Shown: positions 16,466 through 25,166 of the stretch, in pieces | Numbering within the stretch: the first letter of the stretch is position 1 | Layout of the letters: the number at the start of each line of letters is the position of its first letter | Origin: Nocardia veterana NBRC 100344 | GTDB taxonomy: Bacteria > Actinomycetota > Actinomycetes > Mycobacteriales > Mycobacteriaceae | NCBI RefSeq assembly: GCF_000308855.1 | Contig: NZ_BAGM01000136.1 | Location: forward strand, 1-43,857 | Length of the DNA: 43,857 nucleotides | Reading direction: 5' to 3' | Made by a program: the position numbers and the translations under genes | The notes under the pieces: model-generated | What the model was told of the DNA's origin: nothing | The model's database searches: none | What the model saw: the letters and a program-made list of their open reading frames with translations, nothing else

Positions 16466-18532
16466 GTGGACGACGAGCAGAACGTGTTGACCGCGGTCTG
16501 GCCCGAAGTGGTCGCCGAGCTTACCGCCGGCTCCACCGACGGCGCTATTCCGCCGGTGACCAACGCACAGAAGGCGTGGTTGGGACTGGTGAAGCCGCTG
16601 ACGGTCGCACAAGGCTTTGCCCTGCTCTCGGTACCTTCTTCCCTCGCTCAGGAGGCGATCGAGCGCGATCTTCGGGAACCGATCCTGCGTTCGCTGGCCC
16701 GCCGGCTGGGGCCCCAGGTGGAGGGTCTCGGCGTCCGGATCGCGGCGCCGACCAGTCCGCCGCCCGACCGTCCCGGCACCACACCGCGGCACGCGCGGCT
16801 CACCTCCCGGCCGGAACGGATGCGCGACAAGCCCCGGGAACCCGTCGGCTTCCCGGCTCCGCCGCAGTATCCCGAGCCTGGGGAATTCCCCACCCCCCGC
16901 TACCTTTCCCCAGCCGATTACCAAGCCCGTAACCCCTATCCCCAGGGTGAGTACCCGACGGCGCCGATGGCGGGGGAATTGCCGGACAGCCTCGGACCGT
17001 CCTCACCGCTGCGGCGCGAGCCGGAACCGCACCTGCGCGACGACGTGGTGCGCCATGACGCCGACGCCCTGCGCCACGATCCCGAAGGTCTGCGCCGGGA
17101 GGCCGACGCCCTTCGACGCGAGCCCGATTCCCTGCGCGGTCCCGATTCCCTGCGCGCTCCCGAGTCCTTCCACAGCCCGGAACCGCTGCACAGCCCCGAA
17201 TCCCTACCCGGCCCCGAGACGTTGCGGCGAGATCAGGAAGTACTGCGTCGCGATCACGAGATGCTGCACCCTCAGGAATCGCTGCGACGTGAGGCCGAAC
17301 CGCTGCGGCATGATCAGGAGCTGCCTCGGCCGGGCGGACATCCGGGGCAGGAATCGCTGTTCACACCGGATGCGGAGGTCGCACCGGTACCGCGCCCGGT
17401 ACCCGGCGAGGAATCCGACGAACCGGTGGTCAACGCGCGCAATTCCTGGCCTACGTATTTCACCAAGTCGCCGGAGCCGCCCCCGCCGGCCCCGGCTTCG
17501 TCTTCGGCCAGCCTGAACGCGAAGTACACCTTCGAGACCTTCGTCATCGGCGCCTCGAACCGCTTCGCGCACGCCGCCGCCGTGGCGATCGCGGAGGCAC
17601 CGGCCCGCGCGTACAACCCGCTGTTCGTCTGGGGCGCTTCGGGATTGGGCAAGACCCATCTCCTGCACGCGGCCGGGCACTACGCGCAGCGCCTGTTTCC
17701 CGGGATGCGGGTCAAATACGTCTCGACCGAGGAATTCACCAACGACTTCATCAACAGCCTCCGGGACGACCGCAAGGTGGCGTTCAAGCGCCGCTACCGG
17801 GAAACCGACATCCTGCTGGTCGACGACATCCAGTTCATCGAGGGTAAGGAAGGTATCCAGGAGGAGTTCTTCCACACCTTCAACACGCTGCACAACGCGA
17901 ACAAGCAGATCGTGGTCTCCTCCGACCGGCCGCCCAAGCAGCTGGCCACCCTGGAGGAGCGGCTGCGCACCCGGTTCGAATGGGGTCTGATCACCGATGT
18001 TCAGCCGCCGGAGCTGGAGACGCGAATCGCGATCCTGCGCAAGAAGGCGCGAATGGATCGTCTCGACGTTCCGCACGATGTGCTGGAGCTGATCGCGAGC
18101 CGGGTCGAACGAAACATCCGCGAGCTCGAGGGCGCGCTGATCCGGGTGACGGCCTTCGCCTCGTTGAACGGCCAGCCGCTGGATCTGTCGCTGGCCGAAG
18201 TGGTGCTGCGCGATCTGATGCCCGATACCACCACGATCGAGATCACGGCCTCGACGATCATGGCCGTGACCGCGGAGTACTTCAACACCACGCTGGAGGA
18301 GCTGACGGGCCCCGGTAAGGCTCGTCCGCTGGCGCAGGCCCGGCAGATCGCGATGTATCTGTGCCGGGAGCTGACCGATCTCTCGCTGCCGAAGATCGGC
18401 CAGGCCTTCGGTCGGGACCACACGACCGTGATGTACGCGGAGAAGAAGGTGCGCAAGGAGATGACCGAGCGCCGCCGCGTCTACGACCAGGTTCAAGAAC
18501 TCACAGCTCGAATCAAACAGCGCTCGCGCTGA
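16466..18532 (+). CDS. dnaA: Chromosomal replication initiator DnaA with an expanded repeat linker
   Basis: ATP-dependent initiator that binds DnaA boxes and opens oriC; 688 residues, against about 500 in mycobacteria. Domain I (1-95) mediates helicase loading. Domain II (about 96-350) is very long, Pro-rich, with Leu-ended 6-7 residue repeats at 196-286. Domain III, the AAA+ motor, begins near 353 (YTFETFVIGASNRFA), with Walker A GASGLGKT at 390-397 (Lys396), Walker B aspartates 453-454 and the RLRTRFEWG arginine-finger region. Domain IV ends with the DNA-binding signature DHTTVMYA from 651. Start is GTG 16466, eight bases after GGAGG; the open frame extends to 16358. Confidence 0.97.
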   Translation: MDDEQNVLTAVWPEVVAELTAGSTDGAIPPVTNAQKAWLGLVKPLTVAQGFALLSVPSSLAQEAIERDLREPILRSLARRLGPQVEGLGVRIAAPTSPPPDRPGTTPRHARLTSRPERMRDKPREPVGFPAPPQYPEPGEFPTPRYLSPADYQARNPYPQGEYPTAPMAGELPDSLGPSSPLRREPEPHLRDDVVRHDADALRHDPEGLRREADALRREPDSLRGPDSLRAPESFHSPEPLHSPESLPGPETLRRDQEVLRRDHEMLHPQESLRREAEPLRHDQELPRPGGHPGQESLFTPDAEVAPVPRPVPGEESDEPVVNARNSWPTYFTKSPEPPPPAPASSSASLNAKYTFETFVIGASNRFAHAAAVAIAEAPARAYNPLFVWGASGLGKTHLLHAAGHYAQRLFPGMRVKYVSTEEFTNDFINSLRDDRKVAFKRRYRETDILLVDDIQFIEGKEGIQEEFFHTFNTLHNANKQIVVSSDRPPKQLATLEERLRTRFEWGLITDVQPPELETRIAILRKKARMDRLDVPHDVLELIASRVERNIRELEGALIRVTAFASLNGQPLDLSLAEVVLRDLMPDTTTIEITASTIMAVTAEYFNTTLEELTGPGKARPLAQARQIAMYLCRELTDLSLPKIGQAFGRDHTTVMYAEKKVRKEMTERRRVYDQVQELTARIKQRSR
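17051..17323 (+). repeat. Tandem 6-7 residue repeats in DnaA domain II
   Basis: About fourteen consecutive units, each ending in Leu (once Phe), with consensus RR(D/E)-x-(E/D)-x-L or xxPE(S/P/T)L: for example RHDADAL, RHDPEGL, RREADAL, RREPDSL, then shorter six-residue RAPESF and HSPEPL, then RRDQEVL, RRDHEML. Nucleotide units are diverged, so the array is not freshly duplicated. Confidence 0.85.
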
Positions 18533-18542
18533 TTCCCTACAC

Positions 18543-18582
18543 AAGCCGATCCACCCCGTTGACCTGGGTGGATCGGCTTTTT
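18543..18582 (+). terminator. dnaA transcription terminator
   Basis: AAGCCGATCCACCC (18543-18556) pairs perfectly with GGGTGGATCGGCTT (18566-18579) around a nine-base loop and is followed by a T run. A canonical intrinsic terminator just after the dnaA stop. Confidence 0.92.
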
Positions 18583-18587
18583 CGTGT

Positions 18588-18993
18588 TGTGGATTCCTCG
18601 AGGAGTCCTTGTGGAGTCCTCGAGGAATCCCCGGTTTGTCCTCGAGGTTGCGCACAGTCGCGCGGGCAGGGTGTGCACACATCCGCTCACAACCGTCGAT
18701 ACACAGTTCCCACAGCCCGATTCGTCCACGGGGCCGGAGCTGGGAAGACAGCGAAATCGGCATGTGGATTCCTCGAGGACTCCCTGTCAGGTCCTCGAGG
18801 AATCCCCCGGTAGTGCACCGATCGGCACACACGTGTGTACAACAGGTCGCCAGTCATGGAAGAACTCGAGGATGGCTCGAGGATGAGAGTTGAACAGTTT
18901 CGCGGCCTCCACAGCGGGTCCCTGTTCATCCTCGAGTCACCCGCCGGACATCCCCACGCCGCCACGCCTCATGAGCTGCGCGGACGGCTCGAG
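18588..18993. repeat. Phased CTCGAG palindrome array in oriC
   Basis: CTCGAG begins at 18597, 18619, 18641, 18772, 18794, 18865, 18876, 18931 and 18988. Offsets are 22, 22, 131, 22, 71, 11, 55 and 57 bases, so many are multiples of 11. Three copies sit in an 18-bp dyad of form GGANTCCTCGAGGANTCC (18591-18608, 18613-18630, 18766-18783) and a fourth is close to it (18788-18805). Those three overlap a TGTGGA half of a DnaA box. Confidence 0.85.
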
Positions 18994-19056
18994 TCCACAG
19001 AATCCACAGCGCCTACTACTACTTCAGTTCTTCTTCTTTAGATTTCTTCTTGAAAA
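18991..19056 (+). other. Basal unwinding element: tandem DnaA boxes plus DnaA-trio-like triplets
   Basis: Two abutting boxes GAGTCCACA (18991-18999) and GAATCCACA (19000-19008) are followed by a four-base GC spacer, then CTA-CTA-CTA-CTT (19013-19024). A pyrimidine-rich low-GC tract with TTC/CTT triplets runs to 19051, ending GAAAA. On the other strand the triplets read 3'-GAT-5', the DnaA-trio that guides DnaA onto single strand in other bacteria. Order and spacing match that layout. Confidence 0.75.
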
Positions 19057-19396
19057 CAGGGTGTGTGGAAACTCGGCTCGGGACCGCACGGATCGTTCGG
19101 CCGCACTCCACATCCGAAACGAGCAACGAGAAGAGCGATCCGGTCGTCCTGGTTCGCCGGAGCTCGCCACGAGGCCACGGGCACGCCGCGCGAACGACGC
19201 ACCGGACGAGGGGGTGGCGTAGTCATCGGCCGTCCACGCGGGTACGGTTTGATGTCGGTCGTCTGTGCCACACTGCGGTGCGGACGGGCGAGCGTTTCGA
19301 CCAACATCGCTGTATGCACCACGCTGACGAGCCGAGCAGGTCACCTGCGCCGAACAGATCACGACAGATCGAGACTGGGAGAGGACATACCGGGCG

Positions 19397-20566
19397 ATGG
19401 AGCTTGCAAGTATGAAGTTTCGGGTCGCTCGCGAGGATTTCGCGGAATCCGTCGCTTGGGTGGCCCGTAGCCTGCCGTCTCGCCCGCCGGTGCCCGTGCT
19501 CGGCGGTGTCCTGCTGGTAGCCGACGAGGACGGTCTGACGGTTTCCGGTTTCGACTACGAGGTCTCCGCGCAGATGCGGGTCGCCGCCGAAGTCGCCGGC
19601 CCCGGACAGGTGCTTGTCTCCGGCCGCCTGCTGGCCGACATCACCAAGGCGCTGTCGAACAAGCCGGTGGACGTCTCCGTCGACGGCACCCGGGTGCTGA
19701 TCGCGTGCGGCAGTGCGAAGTTCTCGTTGCCCACGATGCCCGTCGAGGACTATCCCCAGCTGCCCGAACTTCCGCCGCAGACCGGCGAGTTGGGTGTGGA
19801 TCTGTTCTCCGAGGCGGTCGGCCAGGTGGCGGTCGCCGCCGGGCGTGACGACACGCTGCCGATGCTGACCGGTATCCGGGTGGAGATCGAGGGCTCCCAG
19901 GTCGTTCTGGCCGCCACGGACCGCTTCCGGTTGGCCGTCCGGCACCTGGAGTGGCAGCCCGGCCGCCCGGATGTGGAGACGGCGGTGCTCGTCCCGGCGC
20001 GCACACTCTCGGAATCGGCGAAGACGCTCGGCCCGTCGGATGCGCCGGTGCAGCTCGCCTTCGGTACCGGTACGGACGGTCTGCTGGGCATCGTCAACGG
20101 CGGGCGTCGTACCACCACGCGGCTGCTCGACGCCGAGTTCCCCAAGTTCCGCCAATTGCTCCCCAAGGAGCACACCTCGATCGCCACGCTGCAGGTCAGC
20201 GCGCTGATCGAGGCGATCAAGCGCGTCGCCCTGGTCGCCGAGCGCGGGGCGCAGGTGCGGCTCGAATTCTCCGATCAGGGGCTGCTCCTGTCGGCGGGCG
20301 GCGACGACGCCGGCCGGGCCGAGGAGTGGCTGGAGGCCGAGTTCCGTGGTGAGCCGCTCACCATCGCCTTCAACCCGAGCTACCTGAACGACGGCCTGTC
20401 GGCACTGCACTCCGACCGGGTGACCTTCGGATTCACCACACCCAGCCGTCCGGCGGTGATGTGCCCGACCACCGACGACGAGCCGGAGGTTTCGGAGTCG
20501 GGAACCTTCGCCGCGTTGTCGAGCAACTACATCTACCTGTTGATGCCGGTTCGTCTGCCCGGCTGA
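19397..20566 (+). CDS. dnaN: DNA polymerase III sliding clamp, beta subunit
   Basis: Ring-shaped processivity clamp; 389 residues. Three tandem clamp folds are evident: domain 1 with VSWVARSLPSRPPVPVLGGVLL-like sequence near residue 20, domain 2 with AAGRDDTLPMLTGIRVEI and ATDRFRLAVR, domain 3 with DAEFPKFRQLLP and GEPLTIAFNPSYL. The C-terminal YLLMPVRLPG is the conserved clamp end that forms part of the peptide-binding pocket. GGAGAGGA lies about ten bases before ATG 19397; ATG 19412 (MKFRV) is an alternative. Placed directly after oriC as usual. Confidence 0.97.
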   Translation: MELASMKFRVAREDFAESVAWVARSLPSRPPVPVLGGVLLVADEDGLTVSGFDYEVSAQMRVAAEVAGPGQVLVSGRLLADITKALSNKPVDVSVDGTRVLIACGSAKFSLPTMPVEDYPQLPELPPQTGELGVDLFSEAVGQVAVAAGRDDTLPMLTGIRVEIEGSQVVLAATDRFRLAVRHLEWQPGRPDVETAVLVPARTLSESAKTLGPSDAPVQLAFGTGTDGLLGIVNGGRRTTTRLLDAEFPKFRQLLPKEHTSIATLQVSALIEAIKRVALVAERGAQVRLEFSDQGLLLSAGGDDAGRAEEWLEAEFRGEPLTIAFNPSYLNDGLSALHSDRVTFGFTTPSRPAVMCPTTDDEPEVSESGTFAALSSNYIYLLMPVRLPG

Positions 20567-20587
20567 TCGTCTCGGTTTCGGTCCTGT

Positions 20588-20623
20588 CCGCCTCGCCGGC
20601 CGCTGCATCGGCCGACGAGGCGG
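20588..20623 (+). terminator. GC-rich stem-loop after dnaN
   Basis: CCGCCTCG-C-CGGCCG pairs with CGGCCG-A-CGAGGCGG around a six-base loop, with one mismatch. There is no T run, so it is a U-tract-less terminator candidate or an mRNA 3' stabiliser. Confidence 0.45.
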
Positions 20624-20731
20624 CACTCGTTCACCCCGACCTGTGGAGATGTTGATAAACCTGTGAAAAACCCCGGGCGCGTGTGCATTTCGAACGTTCC
20701 GTCCCAAAGCACCTGGTGACGGGGTTTTTCT

Positions 20732-21937
20732 GTGCACATCCGAACGCTCACCGTGCGCGACTTCCGGTCCTGGGAGCATGCCGATCTCGAATTACCCACA
20801 GGCCGAACCGTTTTCCTGGGATCGAACGGCAACGGCAAGACCAATCTGGTGGAAGCCGTGGGATATCTGTCCACACTGAGCTCACACCGGGTTTCCGGCG
20901 ACGCGCCGCTGATTCGCTTGGGACAGCAGCGTTCTCGGATCGGCGCCACCGTGGTCAACGGCGGCCGCGAGTTGCGGATCGATGTGGAATTGAATCAGGG
21001 CGCTGCGAACCGGGCACAGATCAACCGGTCGCCGGTCCGCCGTCCGCGGGAGATTCTCGGCATCCTGCACACCGTGCTGTTCGCGCCGGAGGATCTGGCG
21101 CTGGTCCGGGGGGACCCGTCCGAGCGGCGCCGGTTCCTCGATGAACTGGCGACGGCACGGTTGCCCCGGCTGGCGGCGGTGCGCTCGGATTACGACCGGG
21201 TGTTGCGCCAGCGCTCGGCCCTGTTGAAAACCGCAGGCCGACAGGCTCGTTCGCGTTCCGGCGCGGCCGCCGAACTCGGCACGCTGGATGTCTGGGATGG
21301 ACATCTCGCCGCGCACGGCGCCGAACTGCTGGCCCAGCGGCTGCGGCTGGTGCACGAACTCCATCCCTACCTGGAGCAGGCGTACCGGTCGATCGCGCCG
21401 GAATCGCGGACGGCGGCGATCCGCTACCGGAGCGGTTCGCTGCCCCCGGAATTCCTCGATCCACAGCGTCCTCCCCAGCCCGACGATATCGCGGCACTGG
21501 AGGCGAATATGTTGCGCGAGTTGGCATCCGCGCGGTCGAAGGAGTTGGAGCGGGGGGTCTGCCTGGTCGGACCGCATCGCGACGATCTGGATCTGATGCT
21601 CGGTTCGGCCCCCGCGAAAGGCTTTGCCAGCCACGGTGAATCGTGGTCGTTCGCACTGGCCTTGCGATTGGGCGCCTTCGAACTGCTGCGCAGCGCCGGA
21701 ACCGATCCGGTGCTCCTGCTCGACGACGTATTCGCCGAACTGGATCGTCGTCGTCGCACCGCCCTCGCCGCGGTCGCCGCCGGCGCCGAGCAGGTGCTGA
21801 TCACGGCCGCCGTCCCGGAGGACGTGCCGCCGGAACTCGAGGCCGATCCGATCCGGGTGGAGACCGAGGGTGCCGCCGACGCGCGGACCTCACGTATCGC
21901 GGTGCGGCAGCCGGACGGGGACGGAACCCCGTCCTGA
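20732..21937 (+). CDS. recF: DNA replication and repair protein RecF
   Basis: SMC-like ATPase that helps RecOR load RecA at single-strand gaps; 401 residues. Walker A GSNGNGKT at 30-37 (Lys36), an ABC-type signature region and Walker B LLLDDVFAELD near 330 with the D-loop following. It ends with a short disordered tail. GTG start at 20732 gives the typical MHIRTLTVRDFRSW. It follows dnaN, then the DUF721 gene after 164 bases, as in M. tuberculosis Rv0002-Rv0004. Confidence 0.96.
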   Translation: MHIRTLTVRDFRSWEHADLELPTGRTVFLGSNGNGKTNLVEAVGYLSTLSSHRVSGDAPLIRLGQQRSRIGATVVNGGRELRIDVELNQGAANRAQINRSPVRRPREILGILHTVLFAPEDLALVRGDPSERRRFLDELATARLPRLAAVRSDYDRVLRQRSALLKTAGRQARSRSGAAAELGTLDVWDGHLAAHGAELLAQRLRLVHELHPYLEQAYRSIAPESRTAAIRYRSGSLPPEFLDPQRPPQPDDIAALEANMLRELASARSKELERGVCLVGPHRDDLDLMLGSAPAKGFASHGESWSFALALRLGAFELLRSAGTDPVLLLDDVFAELDRRRRTALAAVAAGAEQVLITAAVPEDVPPELEADPIRVETEGAADARTSRIAVRQPDGDGTPS

Positions 21938-22101
21938 CCGTCGACCTACCGGGGCCATCGGCTGCGCATCGATTGTCGGACCGACCGACTAGCCTTGCTG
22001 CCACGCCCACCGGTGGTCGAGCGGCACCGGCAGATCGGATCACCGCAGCTGACCGGCTCGCTTCGAGCCTGCGGGCGAAGTCGGACGGAAAGGAGACGAA
22101 C

Positions 22102-22677
22102 GTGGCCACCAACCCCGGCCCGCCGGACGATTCCGCGTCGGCTCCCGCCGGTCCCGAACCGGAACTACGCGGTGTGGATCTCGCGCGCCGGGCCTTGGAA
22201 GAGGCCCGGGCGGCCGCTCGGGCGAGCGGGAAGGCGGTCGGCCAGGGCCGCGCGTCACCGCGTAAAGGCGGGGTGCGGGCATTGCGCCGGCGCTCGGGAT
22301 GGTCCGGCGCCCGACCCGACGACCGCGATCCGCAGCTGCTCGCCACCCTCGCGGGCTCGCTGGCGAAGAGCCGCGGCTGGTCCGGAAAGGTCGCGGAGGG
22401 CATGGTTTTCGGCCGTTGGGCGGCGGTGGTCGGCGACGATATCGCAGCCCACGCCGACCCGGTCTCACTCACCGACGGGGTGCTGAGCATCCAGGCCGAA
22501 TCCACGGCCTGGGCCACGCAGCTGCGCCTCTTGCAGGCTCAGTTGCTGGCGAAGATCAACGCCGCCGTCGGTCAGGGGGTGGTGACCTCGCTGAAGATCA
22601 GCGGGCCGGCCGCGCCCAGTTGGCGCAAGGGGGAGCGGCATATCAAGGGCCGTGGCCCGCGCGACACCTACGGCTGA
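22102..22677 (+). CDS. DUF721 protein (Rv0004-like, DciA-related)
   Basis: 191 residues. A disordered basic N-terminal half (1-75) precedes the DUF721 domain (about 76-165: DPQLLATLAGSLAKSRGWSGKVAEGMVFGRWAAVVGDDIAAHADPVSL). DUF721 includes DciA, a loader of the replicative helicase in bacteria lacking DnaC/DnaI, and actinomycetes carry this gene beside recF, so a helicase-loading role is likely but inferred. AGGAG six bases before GTG 22102 sets the start; the frame upstream overlaps recF and is a shadow. Confidence 0.88.
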   Translation: MATNPGPPDDSASAPAGPEPELRGVDLARRALEEARAAARASGKAVGQGRASPRKGGVRALRRRSGWSGARPDDRDPQLLATLAGSLAKSRGWSGKVAEGMVFGRWAAVVGDDIAAHADPVSLTDGVLSIQAESTAWATQLRLLQAQLLAKINAAVGQGVVTSLKISGPAAPSWRKGERHIKGRGPRDTYG

Positions 22678-22688
22678 TCCGCCCGGTG

Positions 22689-22704
22689 AGTTTCACGTGG
22701 AACG
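22689..22704. promoter_or_regulatory. parS site upstream of gyrB
   Basis: AGTTTCACGTGGAACG contains GTTTCACGTGGAAC, which differs at one position from the parS core GTTTCACGTGAAAC. It lies just after the DUF721 stop, 342 bases before gyrB. Confidence 0.75.
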
Positions 22705-23045
22705 TGTGAGCGATGCGAGGTTCGCTTCGCTGGACATCGGGGAGTGGCCGCAGCTTCCCGCTGAGACTCGCGAGAGCGAGTTCGCCTATAACCGGACCCG
22801 GTGGCGACCGATTTCACGCACCCACGACGCCGTCAGGGGTGTCATAGGTGCATCCTGTGCCGGGGGTACCAGTAGGATGGAGGAGTAACTAGCGGCGATA
22901 CCTTCGGCGCGTTCCGTGCAGCCCGCGCGAGGACCCGTAATTCTCGAGCAGTTCGAAATCTCGAGCAGATGCCATACGGGGCTCGTCTGTGTGCGTTGTC
23001 CGACGTCGCATCGAGGGATCAGCAAGTAAGGAGAGCTACCGAGCA
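22705..23045 (+). other. gyrB upstream region (non-coding)
   Basis: No gene seen. A possible -10 element TAGGAT lies at 22873-22878 without a good -35. AAGGAG (23028-23033) serves the gyrB GTG. Supercoiling-sensitive control would be expected for gyrB but cannot be read from the sequence. Confidence 0.4.
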
Positions 23046-25094
23046 GTGGCTGCCAACGACTCCAACGCAAGCGGCTCGTCCAAGGCGAAAGCGGGCAACA
23101 AGGACTACGGTGCCTCCAACATCACGGTCCTCGAGGGACTCGAGGCGGTCCGCAAACGCCCGGGTATGTACATCGGTTCCACCGGTGAGCGCGGTCTGCA
23201 CCACCTGATCTGGGAGGTTGTGGACAACTCCGTCGACGAGGCGATGGCCGGTTATGCCAGCCGGGTCGATGTGACCCTGCTCGCCGACGGCGGTGTCGAG
23301 GTCGTCGACGACGGCCGCGGTATCCCGGTGGAGATGCACGCCTCCGGTGTGCCCACCATCGAGGTCGTCATGACCCAGCTGCACGCCGGCGGTAAGTTCG
23401 ACTCGGACGCGTACGCCGTCTCCGGTGGTCTGCACGGTGTCGGTATCTCCGTGGTGAACGCGCTGTCGACCCGGATGGTCACCGAGATCGACCGCGACGG
23501 CTTCCACTGGACCCAGGAGTACAAGGACGCCAAGCCCGGCAAGCTCGTCAAGGGTGAGCCCACCAACCGCACCGGCACCACCCAGCGGTTCTGGGCCGAC
23601 CCCGCGGTCTTCGAGACCACGACCTACAACTTCGAGACGATCGCTCGTCGGCTGCAGGAGATGGCCTTCCTGAACAAGGGCCTGACCATCACCCTCACCG
23701 ACGAGCGCGTCAGCGAGGCCGAGGTCACCGACGAGGTCGTCAGCGAGACGGCCGACGCGCCCAAGCACGACGACGGCGAGTCGCAGGCGCCGGAACAGAA
23801 GGTCAAGACCCGCACCTATCACTACCCGGGCGGACTCGAAGACTTCGTCAAACACATCAACCGCACCAAGCAGCCGATCCACAACACGGTCGTCTCGTTC
23901 ACCAGCAAGGGCACCGGCCACGAGCTCGAGGTCGCGATGCAGTGGAATTCGGGTTACTCCGAATCCGTCCACACCTTCGCCAACACGATCAACACCCACG
24001 AGGGTGGTACCCACGAAGAGGGCTTCCGCGCGGCGCTGACCACGGTGGTCAACAAGTACGCCAAGGACAAGAAGCTGATCAAGGAGAAGGACGGCAACCT
24101 CACCGGTGACGACATCCGTGAGGGCCTGGCCGCCATCGTCAGCGTCAAGGTCAGCGAGCCGCAGTTCGAGGGTCAGACCAAGACCAAGCTCGGCAATACC
24201 GAGGTGAAGTCGTTCGTGCAGCGCACCTGCAACGAACATCTGGCGCACTGGTTCGAGGCCAATCCGGCCGACGCCAAGACGATCGTGCAGAAGGCGGTGT
24301 CGTCGGCGCAGGCCCGCGTCGCCGCTCGCAAGGCCCGTGAGCTGGTCCGGCGCAAGAGCGCGACCGATCTGGGCGGCCTGCCGGGCAAGCTGGCCGACTG
24401 CCGGTCCAAGGATCCGAGCAAGTCCGAGATCTACATCGTCGAGGGTGACTCGGCCGGTGGTTCGGCGAAGTCCGGCCGCGATTCGATGTATCAGGCGATC
24501 CTGCCGCTGCGCGGAAAGATCATCAACGTCGAGAAGGCGCGCATCGACAAGGTCCTCAAGAACAACGAGGTCCAGTCGATCATCACCGCCTTCGGCACCG
24601 GTATCCACGACGAGTTCGACATCTCGAAGCTGCGGTATCACAAGATCGTGCTGATGGCCGACGCCGACGTCGACGGCCAGCACATCTCGACGCTGCTGCT
24701 CACCCTGCTGTTCCGCTTCATGCGGCCGCTGGTCGAGCACGGTCACGTGTATCTGGCGCAGCCGCCGCTGTACAAGCTGAAGTGGCAGCGCGCGGATCCG
24801 GAATTCGCCTACTCGGACCGTGAACGCGACGGTTTGCTGGAGGCCGGTCTGGCCGCCGGCAAGAAGATCAACAAGGACGACGGCGTCCAGCGGTACAAGG
24901 GTCTCGGCGAGATGAACGCCAAGGAGCTGTGGGAGACCACCATGGATCCCGCGGTGCGGGTGCTTCGTCAGGTGACGTTGGACGACGCGGCCGCGGCCGA
25001 CGAGCTGTTCTCCGTGCTGATGGGCGAGGACGTCGAGGCGCGTCGCAGTTTCATCACCCGCAATGCCAAGGACGTTCGCTTCCTCGACGTGTAG
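23046..25094 (+). CDS. gyrB: DNA gyrase subunit B
   Basis: ATPase subunit of gyrase, which introduces negative supercoils; 682 residues. GHKL ATP site with WEVVDNSVDEAMAG (Asn61 coordinating Mg-ATP) and DDGRGIPVE; transducer domain to about 430; TOPRIM domain with EGDSAGGSAKSGRD from Glu466, PLRGKIINVEKAR, and metal-binding DADVD at 539-543; C-terminal KGLGEMNAKELWETTMDP. Start GTG 23046 follows AAGGAG by about 12 bases; the open frame continues to 22989 with no support. gyrA follows after 72 bases, so they form an operon. Confidence 0.97.
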   Translation: MAANDSNASGSSKAKAGNKDYGASNITVLEGLEAVRKRPGMYIGSTGERGLHHLIWEVVDNSVDEAMAGYASRVDVTLLADGGVEVVDDGRGIPVEMHASGVPTIEVVMTQLHAGGKFDSDAYAVSGGLHGVGISVVNALSTRMVTEIDRDGFHWTQEYKDAKPGKLVKGEPTNRTGTTQRFWADPAVFETTTYNFETIARRLQEMAFLNKGLTITLTDERVSEAEVTDEVVSETADAPKHDDGESQAPEQKVKTRTYHYPGGLEDFVKHINRTKQPIHNTVVSFTSKGTGHELEVAMQWNSGYSESVHTFANTINTHEGGTHEEGFRAALTTVVNKYAKDKKLIKEKDGNLTGDDIREGLAAIVSVKVSEPQFEGQTKTKLGNTEVKSFVQRTCNEHLAHWFEANPADAKTIVQKAVSSAQARVAARKARELVRRKSATDLGGLPGKLADCRSKDPSKSEIYIVEGDSAGGSAKSGRDSMYQAILPLRGKIINVEKARIDKVLKNNEVQSIITAFGTGIHDEFDISKLRYHKIVLMADADVDGQHISTLLLTLLFRFMRPLVEHGHVYLAQPPLYKLKWQRADPEFAYSDRERDGLLEAGLAAGKKINKDDGVQRYKGLGEMNAKELWETTMDPAVRVLRQVTLDDAAAADELFSVLMGEDVEARRSFITRNAKDVRFLDV

Positions 25095-25166
25095 CCGGCG
25101 CCGCGCGGCTCACCGCGCGCCCGTCCCCATGTCGAGCCCTATGCACAGGCCTTCCAAGGAGAGTTC

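Larger units (their letters stand above)
18583..19396. other. oriC: Chromosomal replication origin oriC
   Basis: The dnaA-dnaN gap (814 bp after the terminator) carries no convincing gene. It contains degenerate DnaA boxes ending TCCACA: minus-strand copies at 18588-18596, 18610-18618 and 18763-18771, plus-strand copies at 18905-18913, 18991-18999, 19000-19008 and 19104-19112. Nine CTCGAG palindromes lie between 18597 and 18993. An AT-rich unwinding stretch spans 19014-19056. The part after 19112 shows no further clear motif except the dnaN ribosome binding site. Confidence 0.92.

Noticed and set aside
17204..18832. 542-residue minus-strand open frame over dnaA
   Set aside because: It mirrors the well-supported dnaA gene; the product is Arg/His/Gln-rich with no domains, as expected of a high-GC antisense frame.
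23019..24746. 575-residue minus-strand open frame over gyrB
   Set aside because: Shadow of gyrB without motifs or ribosome binding site.
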